Part shown: positions 9,251 to 19,108 of the stretch, in pieces
Layout of the letters: each line of letters opens with the position of its first letter
How positions within the stretch are numbered: position 1 is the first letter of the stretch
Source of the DNA: Candidatus Abzuiibacterium crystallinum
GTDB lineage: Bacteria; Omnitrophota; Omnitrophia; Omnitrophales; Abzuiibacteriaceae
Assembly (NCBI GenBank): GCA_002787155.1
Contig: PCVY01000075.1
Span: 1-46,492 of the forward strand
Direction of reading: 5' to 3'
DNA: 46,492 bases
Made by a program: the position numbers and the translations under genes
The notes under the pieces: generated by a model
The model's input: only the letters and a program-made list of their open reading frames with translations
What the model was told of the DNA's origin: nothing
The model's database searches: none

Positions 9251-10264
9251 TTAATTACGCTTGTTCCCGTTACCGTCCTGGGGCTTGGCAAAAATCATAC
9301 GGCCTGCCTGAGTCTGCAGGACGCTTGTAATCACAACGGTGATGTTGTGATTAATCCATTTGCGGCCGCCGTCTACCACGACCATGGTGCCGTCATCCAA
9401 ATAGGCGACGCCTTGCTCCTGCTCCTTACCTTCTTTTAAAACTTTGACCTGCATGGTCTCACCCGGCATCACAATCGGTTTCAGCGCATTGGCCAATTCA
9501 TTAATATTGAGAACACGCACACCCTGGAGTTCGGCCACTTTATTTAAGTTGTAATCATTGGTAAAAACTTTTGCGTTCAACATCTGAGCCACACGAACCA
9601 GCTTGGCATCGACGGTCGGGATATCCGGCGCATCCGTTTCATTAATCCTGATTTGAATGGAAGGGTTTCCTTTCATCCGATTGAGAATATCCAAACCTCT
9701 TCTGCCGCGGTTTCGTTTGAGCGGATCGGAAGAATCAGCGATTAACTGCAGCTCTTTTAAAACAAAACGGGGCAAAAACAACTTACCGCCCAAAAAGCCG
9801 GTTTCGCAAATGTCTGCAATGCGGCCGTCAATAATGACGCTGGTATCCAAAAGAATGATTTCTTCGTGGCTGCCTTTGGATTCTAATTTAATAAATGGCA
9901 GAATCAGCGAAAACTCATCTTGCCCTCTTAAAATCGTAATGCCACCCAGATAAGCAAAAATAACGGCGGAGAGCAGTGCAAATTGATCTAAAAAGGCTTG
10001 ATCAACCCGGGCATAAATCAAAAGTTGGATTAACAGCCGATGAATTAATAGACCTAACGCTACCCCGAGTAGTAATGAAAGAATATTTTTAACCGAGACG
10101 CTCTTAAAAAATAAGTCAATCAAGATGATTAAGACACCGGCTGCCAAACCTAAGGCAATCCCCATCCAAGGCGAATAAGTCATATGCCACGGCATTTGAT
10201 CGCCCCAATAAAATCCCAACCCTCCCGAAATCAATAGTATAAAAAAACGCAATGCGATAATCAT
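9251..10264 (-). CDS. yacL: YacL-type membrane PIN-TRAM domain protein
   Basis: 337 residues from the ATG at 10264. A GTG at 10273 would extend it by three residues, but the AAAGGAG site lies immediately against that GTG and eight bases before the ATG, so the ATG is preferred. Four transmembrane helices (about 2-20, 33-52, 62-83, 96-113) precede a PIN nuclease domain with acidic residues Asp140 and Asp146 in [12 protein letters not shown], then [10 protein letters not shown] and a C-terminal TRAM-like domain (about 275-335). PIN domains are Mg-dependent RNases; the target of YacL proteins is not established. Position before ispD-ispF-gltX is as in Bacillus. Confidence 0.92.
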   Translation of the reverse strand: MIIALRFFILLISGGLGFYWGDQMPWHMTYSPWMGIALGLAAGVLIILIDLFFKSVSVKNILSLLLGVALGLLIHRLLIQLLIYARVDQAFLDQFALLSAVIFAYLGGITILRGQDEFSLILPFIKLESKGSHEEIILLDTSVIIDGRIADICETGFLGGKLFLPRFVLKELQLIADSSDPLKRNRGRRGLDILNRMKGNPSIQIRINETDAPDIPTVDAKLVRVAQMLNAKVFTNDYNLNKVAELQGVRVLNINELANALKPIVMPGETMQVKVLKEGKEQEQGVAYLDDGTMVVVDGGRKWINHNITVVITSVLQTQAGRMIFAKPQDGNGNKRN

Positions 10265-10292
10265 TTGTATCACTCCTTTATAGAATATGAAT

Positions 10293-10321
10293 TTGGTATA
10301 ATCATTTTTTTAATATAAAAC
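10293..10321 (-). promoter_or_regulatory. Possible promoter before yacL
   Basis: On the minus strand TTGGTT is followed 17 bp later by TTATAC in the AT-rich gap between mlaD and yacL. The match to consensus is moderate, so an internal promoter is possible but not certain. Confidence 0.35.
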
Positions 10322-10326
10322 CAATG

Positions 10327-11103
10327 TTACGATTTCTTGAGCAGCCGCCACGGATGCTTTTTGATTTCTTTGACAAACGCGTTGAGTTCATCATACAGCT
10401 CATCATCCGTCACTAACTTGCCCAGCGTCCCTTCGCCTTTGTTAATTTTTGCTAAAATGACACTCAGCTCCTGTGCGGAATCGCTCAAATGCGTGAGGCC
10501 ATTCTGATACTCTTCTTCCCGGCCGCTGACAATCTGATTCAACGAAGCAAGTAATTCGCTCAAATTCACTAAAGAATCCCTTAGTATTTCCGGAGAATCG
10601 GATCCTGAGAGGGATGTTTCTAATTGCGATAAGAACCGGTTGATTTTCCCCAGAATTTCCTCGCCCTGATGAATGAGCGCATCCATCGAAATCGGTGAAA
10701 TACCTTTTACCACTTCACCGTCGGTCAAAAGACGGCCTCGGTCTTGGGCAGGTTCAACGGCAATATGAGGTTCGGACATAATGTGAGTCCCTTGAATACT
10801 AATTCGATCATTTTCGTGAACTTCCACACCTTTCACAATAAACATGGAAACCTTAACGCGCCCCCCTTTTTTTGAAGATCCATTTGGATCGATTTCAACC
10901 TTTTTAACTTCGCCCACTTTGACACCTGCATAACGGACGGGTGCTCCTTGATCTAAAATACCCACAAAATCAAAGGTCGCATGAAGCGTGTAACCGGGCC
11001 TAAAAACATAAACACCGCTCACGCCAAATACCACCAATGTGAGAAGTAAAAAACCGCCTACTACCATCATCCCTACTAGTACTTCGGATTTAAGTTTAAA
11101 CAT
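10327..11103 (-). CDS. mlaD: MCE/MlaD-family lipid-transport substrate-binding protein
   Basis: 258 residues. One N-terminal transmembrane anchor (about 8-33) is followed by a single MCE domain (about 36-115; APVRYAGVKVGEV is typical) and a helical tail ending in HPWRLLKKS, a common ending in this family. MlaD-like proteins form periplasmic rings that carry phospholipids between inner and outer membranes. It follows mlaF after 18 bp and mlaE upstream, which gives a complete permease-ATPase-MCE set. The cargo and direction cannot be read from the sequence. Confidence 0.93.
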   Translation of the reverse strand: MFKLKSEVLVGMMVVGGFLLLTLVVFGVSGVYVFRPGYTLHATFDFVGILDQGAPVRYAGVKVGEVKKVEIDPNGSSKKGGRVKVSMFIVKGVEVHENDRISIQGTHIMSEPHIAVEPAQDRGRLLTDGEVVKGISPISMDALIHQGEEILGKINRFLSQLETSLSGSDSPEILRDSLVNLSELLASLNQIVSGREEEYQNGLTHLSDSAQELSVILAKINKGEGTLGKLVTDDELYDELNAFVKEIKKHPWRLLKKS

Positions 11104-11121
11104 GAAGCCTCTCCTCTCCCA

Positions 11122-11919
11122 TCATTCATCTGAACGCGGATGACTATGATTATCAATTAAGTACTGATATGACACATCTGGTGCAATAGGCCCTTTTGAA
11201 GACCCTGAAATAAATTGGCGTACAACAGCGTTGTCTGTTTTTCTGATTTCTTCGGGTGTTCCTATGTAAACAATCCTGCCTTCATAGAGCATGGCGATAC
11301 GATTGGCCACTTTATAAGCGCTATTCATGTCATGTGTGACAACGATTGAAGTAATGCCCAATCTATCCTGCATGCGGATAATGAGTTCATTAATGGCATC
11401 GGACATAATCGGATCCAAACCCGTTGTCGGCTCATCATAAAGCACGATTTTAGGATCAGTGCAAATGGCCCGGGCCAAGGCGACACGTTTTTTCATGCCG
11501 CCGGATAATTCGGACGGCATTAAATTTTCAATTCCGCTCAAACCAACCAATTTGAGTTTTTCAACCACTCTTTTTTGAATCTCGGCTTCAGGCAATTTGT
11601 AATGCTCGTGCAGCGAAAACGAAACATTTTCATAGACAGTCATAGAATCAAACAAGGCAGAATTTTGAAACAACATGCCGACTTGCATCCGGTACTGATT
11701 CAATTGCTGCGGTTCCATGGCAAAGATGTCTAATTGGTCGACAAAAATCTTGCCTTGATCCGGCGTCAGTAAGCGCATGACATGTTTTAACAAAACACTC
11801 TTACCGCAGCCCGAACGCCCAATGATGACCAGCGTCTCGCCCTTTGCTACTTTCAGGCTAGTTTGAATGAGAACCTGTTTGCTGCCAAATGATTTTGAAA
11901 TATTACTAATGTCAATCAT
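11122..11919 (-). CDS. mlaF: MlaF-family ABC transporter ATPase
   Basis: 265-residue ATP-binding subunit that powers the MlaE/MlaD lipid transporter on the cytoplasmic side. Walker A GRSGCGKS at 34-41, Q-loop in MLFQNS, ABC signature LSGGMKKR, Walker B IVLYDEPTTGLDP and switch VTHD are all present and intact. The C-terminal extension after about 240 is typical of MlaF. It lies 12 bp after mlaE and 18 bp before mlaD. Confidence 0.95.
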   Translation of the reverse strand: MIDISNISKSFGSKQVLIQTSLKVAKGETLVIIGRSGCGKSVLLKHVMRLLTPDQGKIFVDQLDIFAMEPQQLNQYRMQVGMLFQNSALFDSMTVYENVSFSLHEHYKLPEAEIQKRVVEKLKLVGLSGIENLMPSELSGGMKKRVALARAICTDPKIVLYDEPTTGLDPIMSDAINELIIRMQDRLGITSIVVTHDMNSAYKVANRIAMLYEGRIVYIGTPEEIRKTDNAVVRQFISGSSKGPIAPDVSYQYLIDNHSHPRSDE

Positions 11920-11931
11920 CCCTTGAACCTT

Positions 11932-12765
11932 TTAGAATAAGAAGTAAAACAATCCCGTAAAGAAACAATCTAGAACGATAATCATGATCATCGATACAAC
12001 CACTGCACGCGTCGTCGCCAAACCAACGCCTTCTGCGCCGCCTTCAGCGTTAAAACCATAAAAACAACCGACCATGGCAATCACGATACCAAAAGCAAAG
12101 GCTTTCATGAGGCCAGTCACTAAGTCTTTCATCACTAGAATATCAATGGCTCGCCTCATAAATTGATGAGGACTCATCCCTAGTTTGAATATCGCGACCG
12201 CATAGCCACCTAACACTCCGATGACATCCGCATAAATAGTTAAAAGAAAGAGCATGAAGAAAGAAGCGACGTAACGGGGAGCCACCAAATAATGAATAGG
12301 ATCCGTTGCCAATGACTTCAAAGCATCAATTTGTTCCGTTACTTTCATCGTACCCAATTCGGCAGCAATCGAAGCTCCCACCCGGCCTGCTACCACCATC
12401 GCCGTTAACACAGGCCCTAATTCACGAATGATGGAAAGTGTCACTAGATCTGAAGTAAACTGGATCGCCGAAAAAATCTGCAATTGATACGCCGATTGAA
12501 GCGCCAGCACCATGCCGGTAAAAAGAGAGGTGAGTGACACAAGCGGCAGTGAGGCCACCCCAATCTTATACATCTGTTCCATCGTTTCTTTCATGCGGAT
12601 TGGCACCCGCAGAAGCGAGAGATTAGTTCTCCAAAACATAATACCAATACCGCCCATATCAGAAAAGAAATCCATGCAATAGCTGCCAATCATTGCAAAC
12701 CAGTCTTGGACGCTGATCCACTTCCTCAAAGTTGCGAGTGATGTTTTCCTGGGCTTATTTTCCAT
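11932..12765 (-). CDS. mlaE: MlaE-family ABC transporter permease
   Basis: 277-residue integral membrane protein of the MlaE family with about five to six hydrophobic segments after residue 68. The diagnostic core AGRVGASIAAELGTMKVTEQIDAL lies in residues ~137-160. It forms the inner-membrane channel of the MlaFED lipid transporter. Its ATG overlaps the TAA of the upstream TamB-like gene by one base, which suggests coupled translation. Confidence 0.95.
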   Translation of the reverse strand: MENKPRKTSLATLRKWISVQDWFAMIGSYCMDFFSDMGGIGIMFWRTNLSLLRVPIRMKETMEQMYKIGVASLPLVSLTSLFTGMVLALQSAYQLQIFSAIQFTSDLVTLSIIRELGPVLTAMVVAGRVGASIAAELGTMKVTEQIDALKSLATDPIHYLVAPRYVASFFMLFLLTIYADVIGVLGGYAVAIFKLGMSPHQFMRRAIDILVMKDLVTGLMKAFAFGIVIAMVGCFYGFNAEGGAEGVGLATTRAVVVSMIMIIVLDCFFTGLFYFLF

Positions 12766-14714
12766 TAAAACCTCAATTTGGGCCCTACCGTTACCAAAGG
12801 TTTTTCTCCGTTGTCTTCTGCTACCACACTGATACTTCGTTTCTTATCCAACGCGTATTCCATTTCAAACCGCTTGTTTTCGGCAGCTGCATAAGGACCG
12901 GAATCACTGGTAGTGGGTACGTGATCACCTGCCGGAAAGCGTAAGGTCCGAGGATCGCTTATTGTTTTAAGTTCGCCGGTAATGTCAATTCCTTTCCACA
13001 AAACAATCTGATCCAACGAAACAATTTCAACTTTTTGAAAAATATTTTCAAGCTCAAAGTCAATATCGCCGCGAATGAGGAAGGTATTGCCTTTACGCAT
13101 CACTTTTGAATTAATTAAACGAAGATAAGGCGAGACGCCTCTTGCTTCAATGGTACCGTTATCAAACTTAAAATTGCCGATTTTGCCATTCGAGAAAGTC
13201 AGCCTGCTCTGAATTTCAGGGCGGCTGATTTGACCGATTAATCGAACTTTTCCATCTAAGGTACCTTCCAGGGATTCCGGCATCCGGTGAAACCCGATTG
13301 AGTTTAACCCGGTTAAGTCTAACTGGTTAATCAAGAGTTCTCCGTCCACTGTGACTGCATCATCAAAATCAATGGAACCGGTTAGTTTTGAAACGCCGCC
13401 CCACACGGCTTCCAGTCCGTCAATGCCGTATTGAGAAATCGTAAATGAAGAGTGAAAATCATCCAAAGGATGGTAATCGAAAACGAGATATTCGGTTTCC
13501 ATCATACTTTCAAACTGATAAGCGCCTCGCTGCCAGGCAGCGTCCATCGGGATAAACGACATGTGAGCCAATGTTGTTAGGTCATGATCAAAGAACTTAA
13601 AATGGTTAACGTTGAGGTTTAGATCGGCGTTGAAATTCTTTAGGTTCAAATTAAAATCAAAACGCTGTAATTCGCGTTCGGCGCGGAAGCGGTAACGGCC
13701 CTCATGAATGAGAAAGTCGCCTGTGCCGCGATAATTGTTGTCAAAATCAACCTCATCCATATGGAATCCTTCATCATCTTTTCTCAAACGTCCCTCGAAT
13801 TGATAAACAGCCCCGAGCAGCACCGCCTCCCCTGAAATGCTTTCCTCGGCCAAATCGCCCGCGATTTGCACAATAAGCGGTTTGCGGTCAATGTCAACAT
13901 AAGAAGCTAAATTAAACTGCAGGGCACCTTGGAGCCAGCCCGAAATAGAACCCGATAAATGAAATGGAAGGCCTCGTAATTTAAAACTCAATGATTTAAT
14001 TTCAATGCGGTTTTCTTCCACCATGAATTCCCCATTGACTTGCGTGACGGGAATCCCTAATTCAGGAGCCAAAGCCGCGTGACGCAAATTCACTTTCAGA
14101 CGGCTCATACGATCGGAAGGTTTAAATTTTCCTTCTGCCTGCGCTTGACCCAGCACCATACCGCCCAATTCAGCCCCTAAATTAATTTCGTAAAGTCCGT
14201 CTGATGATGTCGTGGTTTTACCGTTCATTCGTTTCAATTCAATCTTTTTCTTGCCGGACTGCAAAGGAATGGTCACTTGGCCGTTTTCAAATTCAATTTG
14301 CGGCAAATGATTCACCAACTGCTGTTGGCTGAGAACATGCAATGCTTTGAAAGGCGAAATAAATTCCGTTAGATCGACAGCCGGTGAATCAAGCAGCACC
14401 CATGAGGGTGCTCGGAAACTCCGTGATAACAAGTTACCGAGACCGTATTGGATCACGATGGTCTCGACACCAACTTCAATCGGCAAGCCTGTTTTGGCAG
14501 GATCAATCTGCAGCCCTGAAAGTGAAATGTGGCGCCATAAGCCGAATTGAACATCTCCGACACTGACTTTCGTATCAAGAAGCTCGCTCAGTTTATTCTC
14601 TGCCCGAACTCTAAACTCTGCCGTCAAGAATTTTTCTTGCAGAAAGTGAAAAGCGATCAGTAAAAATAAGAGAATAAAGCCAACGGCAAAAATAAATTTT
14701 AACCATTTGCGCAT
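12765..14714 (-). CDS. AsmA/TamB-like periplasmic lipid-transport protein
   Basis: 649 residues. A single N-terminal membrane anchor (about 5-27) is followed by a long beta-strand-rich region and no other membrane segment. The motif KLSELLDTKVSVGDVQ after the anchor is typical of AsmA-superfamily (AsmA/TamB/YhdP) N-termini. Repeated strand patterns such as ANLNLNVNHFKF and a C-terminus ending in an aromatic residue (VTVGPKLRF) fit a TamB-like ending. Proteins of this group are elongated hydrophobic grooves bridging inner and outer membranes. It is translationally coupled to mlaE and heads the Mla block, so a role with that transporter is likely. Exact subfamily is uncertain. Confidence 0.7.
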   Translation of the reverse strand: MRKWLKFIFAVGFILLFLLIAFHFLQEKFLTAEFRVRAENKLSELLDTKVSVGDVQFGLWRHISLSGLQIDPAKTGLPIEVGVETIVIQYGLGNLLSRSFRAPSWVLLDSPAVDLTEFISPFKALHVLSQQQLVNHLPQIEFENGQVTIPLQSGKKKIELKRMNGKTTTSSDGLYEINLGAELGGMVLGQAQAEGKFKPSDRMSRLKVNLRHAALAPELGIPVTQVNGEFMVEENRIEIKSLSFKLRGLPFHLSGSISGWLQGALQFNLASYVDIDRKPLIVQIAGDLAEESISGEAVLLGAVYQFEGRLRKDDEGFHMDEVDFDNNYRGTGDFLIHEGRYRFRAERELQRFDFNLNLKNFNADLNLNVNHFKFFDHDLTTLAHMSFIPMDAAWQRGAYQFESMMETEYLVFDYHPLDDFHSSFTISQYGIDGLEAVWGGVSKLTGSIDFDDAVTVDGELLINQLDLTGLNSIGFHRMPESLEGTLDGKVRLIGQISRPEIQSRLTFSNGKIGNFKFDNGTIEARGVSPYLRLINSKVMRKGNTFLIRGDIDFELENIFQKVEIVSLDQIVLWKGIDITGELKTISDPRTLRFPAGDHVPTTSDSGPYAAAENKRFEMEYALDKKRSISVVAEDNGEKPLVTVGPKLRF

Positions 14715-14732
14715 GCAGAACCCGCTGATTAG

Positions 14733-14946
14733 TGCCGTTAGACAACCAAAATGACAGGATTGCTGAAACTATCTCTAAAACTGGTTTCATAAGTCTCCTG
14801 ATTCATGTCATTGCAAGGAACCTCAGAGAGACGATGCGGCAATCTCTTTTTTCCGCCGGAGGACGCCTTCGGCCCGCAATGACAGGCTGTTATTGGACTT
14901 AGAATGACTTATGAAACCGCTTCTAATCATCATTGGTCTAACGGTA
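14733..14946. repeat. Three nested inverted repeats between clpC and the TamB-like gene
   Basis: Outer arms: CCGTTAGAC (14735-14743) and GTCTAACGG (14936-14944), the same arms as the element at 33714-33824. Middle arms: GGTTTCATAAGTC (14783-14795) and its exact complement (14906-14918). Innermost: a REP-like element 14807-14883 starting GTCATTGCAAGG and ending CGCAATGAC, related to those at 1561 and 1789. It occupies the whole intergenic space and touches the clpC stop codon. Confidence 0.75.
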
Positions 14947-17406
14947 TTAAGATGTTTTTTCAAAAGCAATGAAATCACCGCGAATTTCCGCCTTGATCTT
15001 ATCGCCTTCTTTAAATTTGCCGGCCAAAATATCTTCCGCCAAAATATTTTCGATATACTTTTGAATCGTGCGTTTGAGCGGACGAGCGCCGAAATTAGGG
15101 TCATACCCTTTATCGATTAGAAACGAAATCACTTCCGGTGACAAGAGGATGTCAATGCCGCGGTCTTTTAACCGGTTTCTAACCTCTCCCAGCTCAATAT
15201 CGATCACTTTGTTGAGATCATCGCGCGTTAACTGATGGAAAACAATGATATCATCCACGCGGTTGAGAAACTCAGGCCGAAAAGTCTTTTTAGCTTCATC
15301 CAGCAATTTGTCTTTCATTTTCTCATACGTTTCATCTTCACTGGCGGCCTTAAAACCTAAGTCTCCCTGCTTTTTAAGCAAATCAATCCCCACGTTGGAA
15401 GTCATGATGATGATACAATTACGGAAATCAACCTTCCGGCCGAATGAATCCGTTAAGCGGCCGTCTTCCATGACTTGCAGCAGCACGTTAAAAACATCAG
15501 GGTGGGCTTTTTCAATTTCATCCAAAAGAACAACCGCATAGGGACGGCGGCGGATTTTCTCTGTCAATTGCCCGCCTTCTTCGTAGCCCACATATCCGGG
15601 AGGTGCGCCGACCAAGCGAGAAACGTTGAATTTTTCACCGTATTCGGACATATCAATTTGAACCACGGCATCCAAGTTACCAAACATGAACTCAGCGAGC
15701 GCCCTCGCCAATAGCGTTTTGCCGACACCGGTTGGCCCTAAGAAAATAAAATTAGCAATGGGACGCCGCGGATTACGAAGACCGCTGCGGGAGCGGCGAA
15801 TGGCATTACCGATCGCTTTGATGGCTTCGTCTTGCCCAATCACCTTCCTGTGTAATTCTTCCTCGGTGCGCAGCAAACGTGAGGTTTCTTTTTCTTCCAG
15901 GCGCTGCAAAGGCACGCCTGTCCATTTGGAAACAATGACGGCAATATCTTCTCCGGTCACCTGAATCTCAACTTCAGATTTAGATTCTTTCCAGCTCTTC
16001 TTAATGCGGTTTAATTCTTCTTTGGCTTGCCGCTCCTTGTCGCGCAATTTTGCTGCACGCTCAAAATCCTGCCCTTTAATGGCGGCTTCTTTTTCATTTT
16101 TAGCCTGCTCAATTTCCGCTTCCAGTTTCTTGAGATCTTTCGGAAGCGTTGTGACGGACAGGCGGGCGCGCGATCCTGCTTCATCAATTAAATCGATGGC
16201 TTTGTCCGGCAAAAAACGCTCCGTGATATAACGGTCTGATAACTTTGCCGCTGATTCAATGGCTTCATCCGTAATCTTCACGCGGTGATGGGCTTCATAC
16301 CTATCGCGAAGACCTTTCAGAATAGCAACGGTTTCCTCAACCGAAGGCGGATCGACATTGATCATTTGAAAACGGCGGGCGAGGGCAGCGTCTTTTTCAA
16401 TGTATTTACGGTATTCATCCAATGTGGTAGCGCCAATACACTGGATTTCGCCGCGCGAGAGCGCCGGTTTAAGAATATTGGAAGCATCAATGGCGCCTTC
16501 GGCACCTCCGGCGCCTACCAGGGTATGCAATTCGTCGATAAAAATCACCACGTTCTCAGAACGTCTGATTTCATCCATCACCGATTTGATTCGCTCTTCA
16601 AATTGGCCGCGGTATTTGGTGCCTGCTACCATCAAAGCCAAATCTAAAACCACGATCCGCTTATCGATCAAAACCTCAGGCACATCATTCGAGTTAATGC
16701 GCTGCGCCAAGCCTTCGACAATGGCTGTCTTACCAACACCGGCTTCTCCCAATAAAACAGGATTGTTTTTGGTGCGCCTTGCTAAGATTTGAATCACGCG
16801 TTCAATTTCATCTTGCCGGTTGACTACCGGATCAAGTTTGCCATCCCGTGCTAATTGTGATAAATCACGGCCAAAAGCGTCCAAGGCCGGTGTTTTGGTT
16901 TTACCGCCCTTGGCGGCTGTTCCGGCGCCGGCGCCGCCGTGCTGCGCTCCGCCGCTGCCCGAAGGCGTGGATGAACCGAGCAATTTAATGACTTCTTGGC
17001 GGACTTTATTTAAATCCAATCCAATATTCATCAACACATGACTCGCAACACCTTCCCCTTCTTTGATCAATCCTAAAAGCAAATGTTCCGTGCCGATATA
17101 GTTGTGACCCAAACGCCTGGCTTCATCCATGGCAAGTTCGATCACTTTTTTGGCTTTGGGCGTAAAAGGAATGTCTCCCGAGACAATGGTGCTCGGGCCA
17201 AATTGCACCAGTTTTTCTACTTCCAAACGAATGGTATCCAGCGACAAGCCTAAATTTTGTAAAACGGCCGCCGCGACACTTTCGCCCTCTTTAATGAGGC
17301 CCAAAAGAATGTGCTCTGTCCCGATGTAATCATGATTAAAACGTTTGGCTTCTTCTTTGGCTAGGATAATGACTTTACGTGCGCGTTCCGTGAAACGATC
17401 AAACAT
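14947..17406 (-). CDS. clpC: ClpC AAA+ unfoldase
   Basis: 819 residues, full length. Two Clp-N repeats (about 4-65 and 80-145; [15 protein letters not shown] in each) are followed by a Gly/Ala linker, first AAA+ module (Walker A GEAGVGKT at 220-227), a middle domain with a UVR-like coiled coil, and a second AAA+ module (Walker A GPTGVGKT). The middle domain and the position after mcsA-mcsB identify ClpC rather than ClpA/ClpB. It would feed proteins, including arginine-phosphorylated ones, to ClpP; clpP is not in the window. A strong AAGGAGG site precedes the ATG. No CtsR gene is seen. Confidence 0.96.
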   Translation of the reverse strand: MFDRFTERARKVIILAKEEAKRFNHDYIGTEHILLGLIKEGESVAAAVLQNLGLSLDTIRLEVEKLVQFGPSTIVSGDIPFTPKAKKVIELAMDEARRLGHNYIGTEHLLLGLIKEGEGVASHVLMNIGLDLNKVRQEVIKLLGSSTPSGSGGAQHGGAGAGTAAKGGKTKTPALDAFGRDLSQLARDGKLDPVVNRQDEIERVIQILARRTKNNPVLLGEAGVGKTAIVEGLAQRINSNDVPEVLIDKRIVVLDLALMVAGTKYRGQFEERIKSVMDEIRRSENVVIFIDELHTLVGAGGAEGAIDASNILKPALSRGEIQCIGATTLDEYRKYIEKDAALARRFQMINVDPPSVEETVAILKGLRDRYEAHHRVKITDEAIESAAKLSDRYITERFLPDKAIDLIDEAGSRARLSVTTLPKDLKKLEAEIEQAKNEKEAAIKGQDFERAAKLRDKERQAKEELNRIKKSWKESKSEVEIQVTGEDIAVIVSKWTGVPLQRLEEKETSRLLRTEEELHRKVIGQDEAIKAIGNAIRRSRSGLRNPRRPIANFIFLGPTGVGKTLLARALAEFMFGNLDAVVQIDMSEYGEKFNVSRLVGAPPGYVGYEEGGQLTEKIRRRPYAVVLLDEIEKAHPDVFNVLLQVMEDGRLTDSFGRKVDFRNCIIIMTSNVGIDLLKKQGDLGFKAASEDETYEKMKDKLLDEAKKTFRPEFLNRVDDIIVFHQLTRDDLNKVIDIELGEVRNRLKDRGIDILLSPEVISFLIDKGYDPNFGARPLKRTIQKYIENILAEDILAGKFKEGDKIKAEIRGDFIAFEKTS

Positions 17407-17466
17407 GAATCCTCCTTATGATTGAACTAATAATCATGAAAAATATAAGATCAAATACAAGCCCTA

Positions 17467-18540
17467 TTATACCAGGCCGACTTGTTTTAGTCTCGACCTT
17501 AAGAGTTCGGCACGCTTATAATCTCGTTCATTGGCACTCGATTCTTCTCCAAAGATTTTCTGCAGATGTGCCGGATGGACACAAAGAAATAAGCTGTTCA
17601 ACTCTGCCAATCCTAAGTCTTCTATGAGTTTTAAATCAACGCCCAAGCGAATAAAAGACAGGTGCGCAATGGCTTCATTGCTTGCCATCAAACGTGCTGA
17701 TTTAAGTGCCCCCAAAGCACGCCAAACCTGATCTTCCAGCTTACCGCGTTTTTTATCCAACAAGTATTGACGGGCTTCTTTTTCGTGTTCAATCACCTGG
17801 CGGATCACACGGTCAATGTTATCAATAATATCTTCTTCATTTTGGCCTAACGTAATTTGATTTGAAAATTGAAAGAAGTTTCCGATGGCCTGTGTACCTT
17901 CCCCATAAAGACCTCTGACTGCCAAACTTAATTTGGCGACTGCCTGCAAAACTTTGTTGATTTGCTTTGTCATCACCAAAGCGGGCAAATGCAGCATGCA
18001 GGAGGCGCGCATACCCGTCCCCACATTCGTCGGACAAGCCGTCAAATAACCCAGCGTGGGATCAAAACTGTAGGTAAGCGTCTCTTCTAATTCAGTATCA
18101 ATGGTATTAATCAGCCGCCAGGAATCGGTTAAATTCAGTCCCGAATGGAACACCTGAAGTCTTAAATGATCTTCTTCTAACACCATGATGCTGACCATTT
18201 CATTCGGTGAAATCACAACGGCTTTCTCGCCTTTGCCCGCGGCGTGATCACGGCTGATTAAGTGCCGCTCAACCAAGAAGGTTTTATCGATTTCTTTGAT
18301 GGACTTGTTTTCAATGAAGAACGTGTCTTTTAAATTTTTGGATTTACTCACAGCGCCGTGAACTTCATCAATCATGGCGCTCTCTTGTCCGCGGCTCAAC
18401 TTTTGCAGAAAATTAAAACCGGCGATGTTGCGGGCCAAACGAATCCGCGAACTGATCACGACCTCGCTTTCGGGGCCTGACCCTTTGAGCCACTCACAAT
18501 GAGAAGTGAGTAAATGTTTGATCGGATCCGGCATGCTCAT
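17467..18540 (-). CDS. mcsB: McsB protein-arginine kinase
   Basis: 357 residues of the ATP:guanido phosphotransferase family. McsB phosphorylates arginines on proteins and marks them for ClpCP. Catalytic-domain motifs are intact: VISSRIRLARN (28-38), LEEDHLR (121-127), CPTNVGTGMRAS (169-180) and RGLYGEG (209-215). The RDYKRA motif (339-344) fits the RDxxRA allosteric phospho-arginine pocket of McsB, so self-activation is likely conserved. Its ATG overlaps the mcsA stop by four bases. Confidence 0.96.
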   Translation of the reverse strand: MSMPDPIKHLLTSHCEWLKGSGPESEVVISSRIRLARNIAGFNFLQKLSRGQESAMIDEVHGAVSKSKNLKDTFFIENKSIKEIDKTFLVERHLISRDHAAGKGEKAVVISPNEMVSIMVLEEDHLRLQVFHSGLNLTDSWRLINTIDTELEETLTYSFDPTLGYLTACPTNVGTGMRASCMLHLPALVMTKQINKVLQAVAKLSLAVRGLYGEGTQAIGNFFQFSNQITLGQNEEDIIDNIDRVIRQVIEHEKEARQYLLDKKRGKLEDQVWRALGALKSARLMASNEAIAHLSFIRLGVDLKLIEDLGLAELNSLFLCVHPAHLQKIFGEESSANERDYKRAELLRSRLKQVGLV

Positions 18541-19049
18541 GACGATTTTTTCTTTTTTTCCTGTTTCTCTTCCAGCTTTTTAATTTGATCGCGCAATTTG
18601 GCTGCTTCTTCAAATTCTTCCAACTGGATTGCTTTGCGTAAACGGTCTTCCAAATCGCGCAGCTCTATGGTTCGTTTGACAGAACCTGATATTTTAGCGG
18701 GTTTTTTACCGACGTGTGCCGTTGACCGCTGAACGCGCTTGATCAGAGGCAGTAACGCCCTTCCCAGCGATTGATAACACACCGGACAGCCTAATCGGCC
18801 TGTTTTGCCGAATTCATCAAAACTCATACCGCAGTTTTTGCAGCACGTTTCAACGTTTTTGTCCGACCGTAAAAGGGACCCCACATCCGATAAACCGGAT
18901 AACAGCTCTCCAAAATTAAAATGCGACTTAAAATCGGCGCCTTTCTCTTCGGCGCAGGTTTCGCACAAATGGATTTCAACCATCTGGTTGTTGACAATTT
19001 CGGTCAAATGAATTGTCGCTTCATTTTGCTGGCAAATTGTGCAAAGCAT
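18537..19049 (-). CDS. mcsA: McsA zinc-finger activator of McsB (UVR domain)
   Basis: 170 residues. Paired cysteines C3/C6, C29/C32, C70/C73 and C88/C91 form zinc-binding knuckles, and a C-terminal UVR motif (about 128-163, FEEAAKLRDQIKKLE) ends the protein. McsA activates the McsB kinase and in Bacillus also assists CtsR control. A ribosome site AAAGGA precedes the ATG by four bases. Translationally coupled to mcsB. Confidence 0.94.
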   Translation of the reverse strand: MLCTICQQNEATIHLTEIVNNQMVEIHLCETCAEEKGADFKSHFNFGELLSGLSDVGSLLRSDKNVETCCKNCGMSFDEFGKTGRLGCPVCYQSLGRALLPLIKRVQRSTAHVGKKPAKISGSVKRTIELRDLEDRLRKAIQLEEFEEAAKLRDQIKKLEEKQEKKKKSS

Positions 19050-19076
19050 TTTATCCTTTCATCCTGGGGTCATCTT

Positions 19077-19101
19077 GGGGTCAGGTCCCGGACCTGACCC
19101 C
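19077..19101. repeat. Perfect 25-bp palindrome between ilvE and mcsA
   Basis: Two 12-bp arms around a single C: GGGGTCAGGTCC (19077-19088) and its exact complement (19090-19101). A further GGGGTCA lies at 19066-19072, just upstream on the plus strand. The palindrome sits eight bases beyond the ilvE stop and 28 bases before the mcsA start, so it could act as a terminator-like or repeat element. No T-tract follows it. Confidence 0.85.
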
Positions 19102-19108
19102 ATGCTGC

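Noticed and set aside
19066..19101. CtsR-like operator before mcsA (GGGGTCA direct repeats)
   Set aside because: Spacing and sequence differ from the CtsR heptamer repeat and no ctsR is present; better explained by the palindrome.
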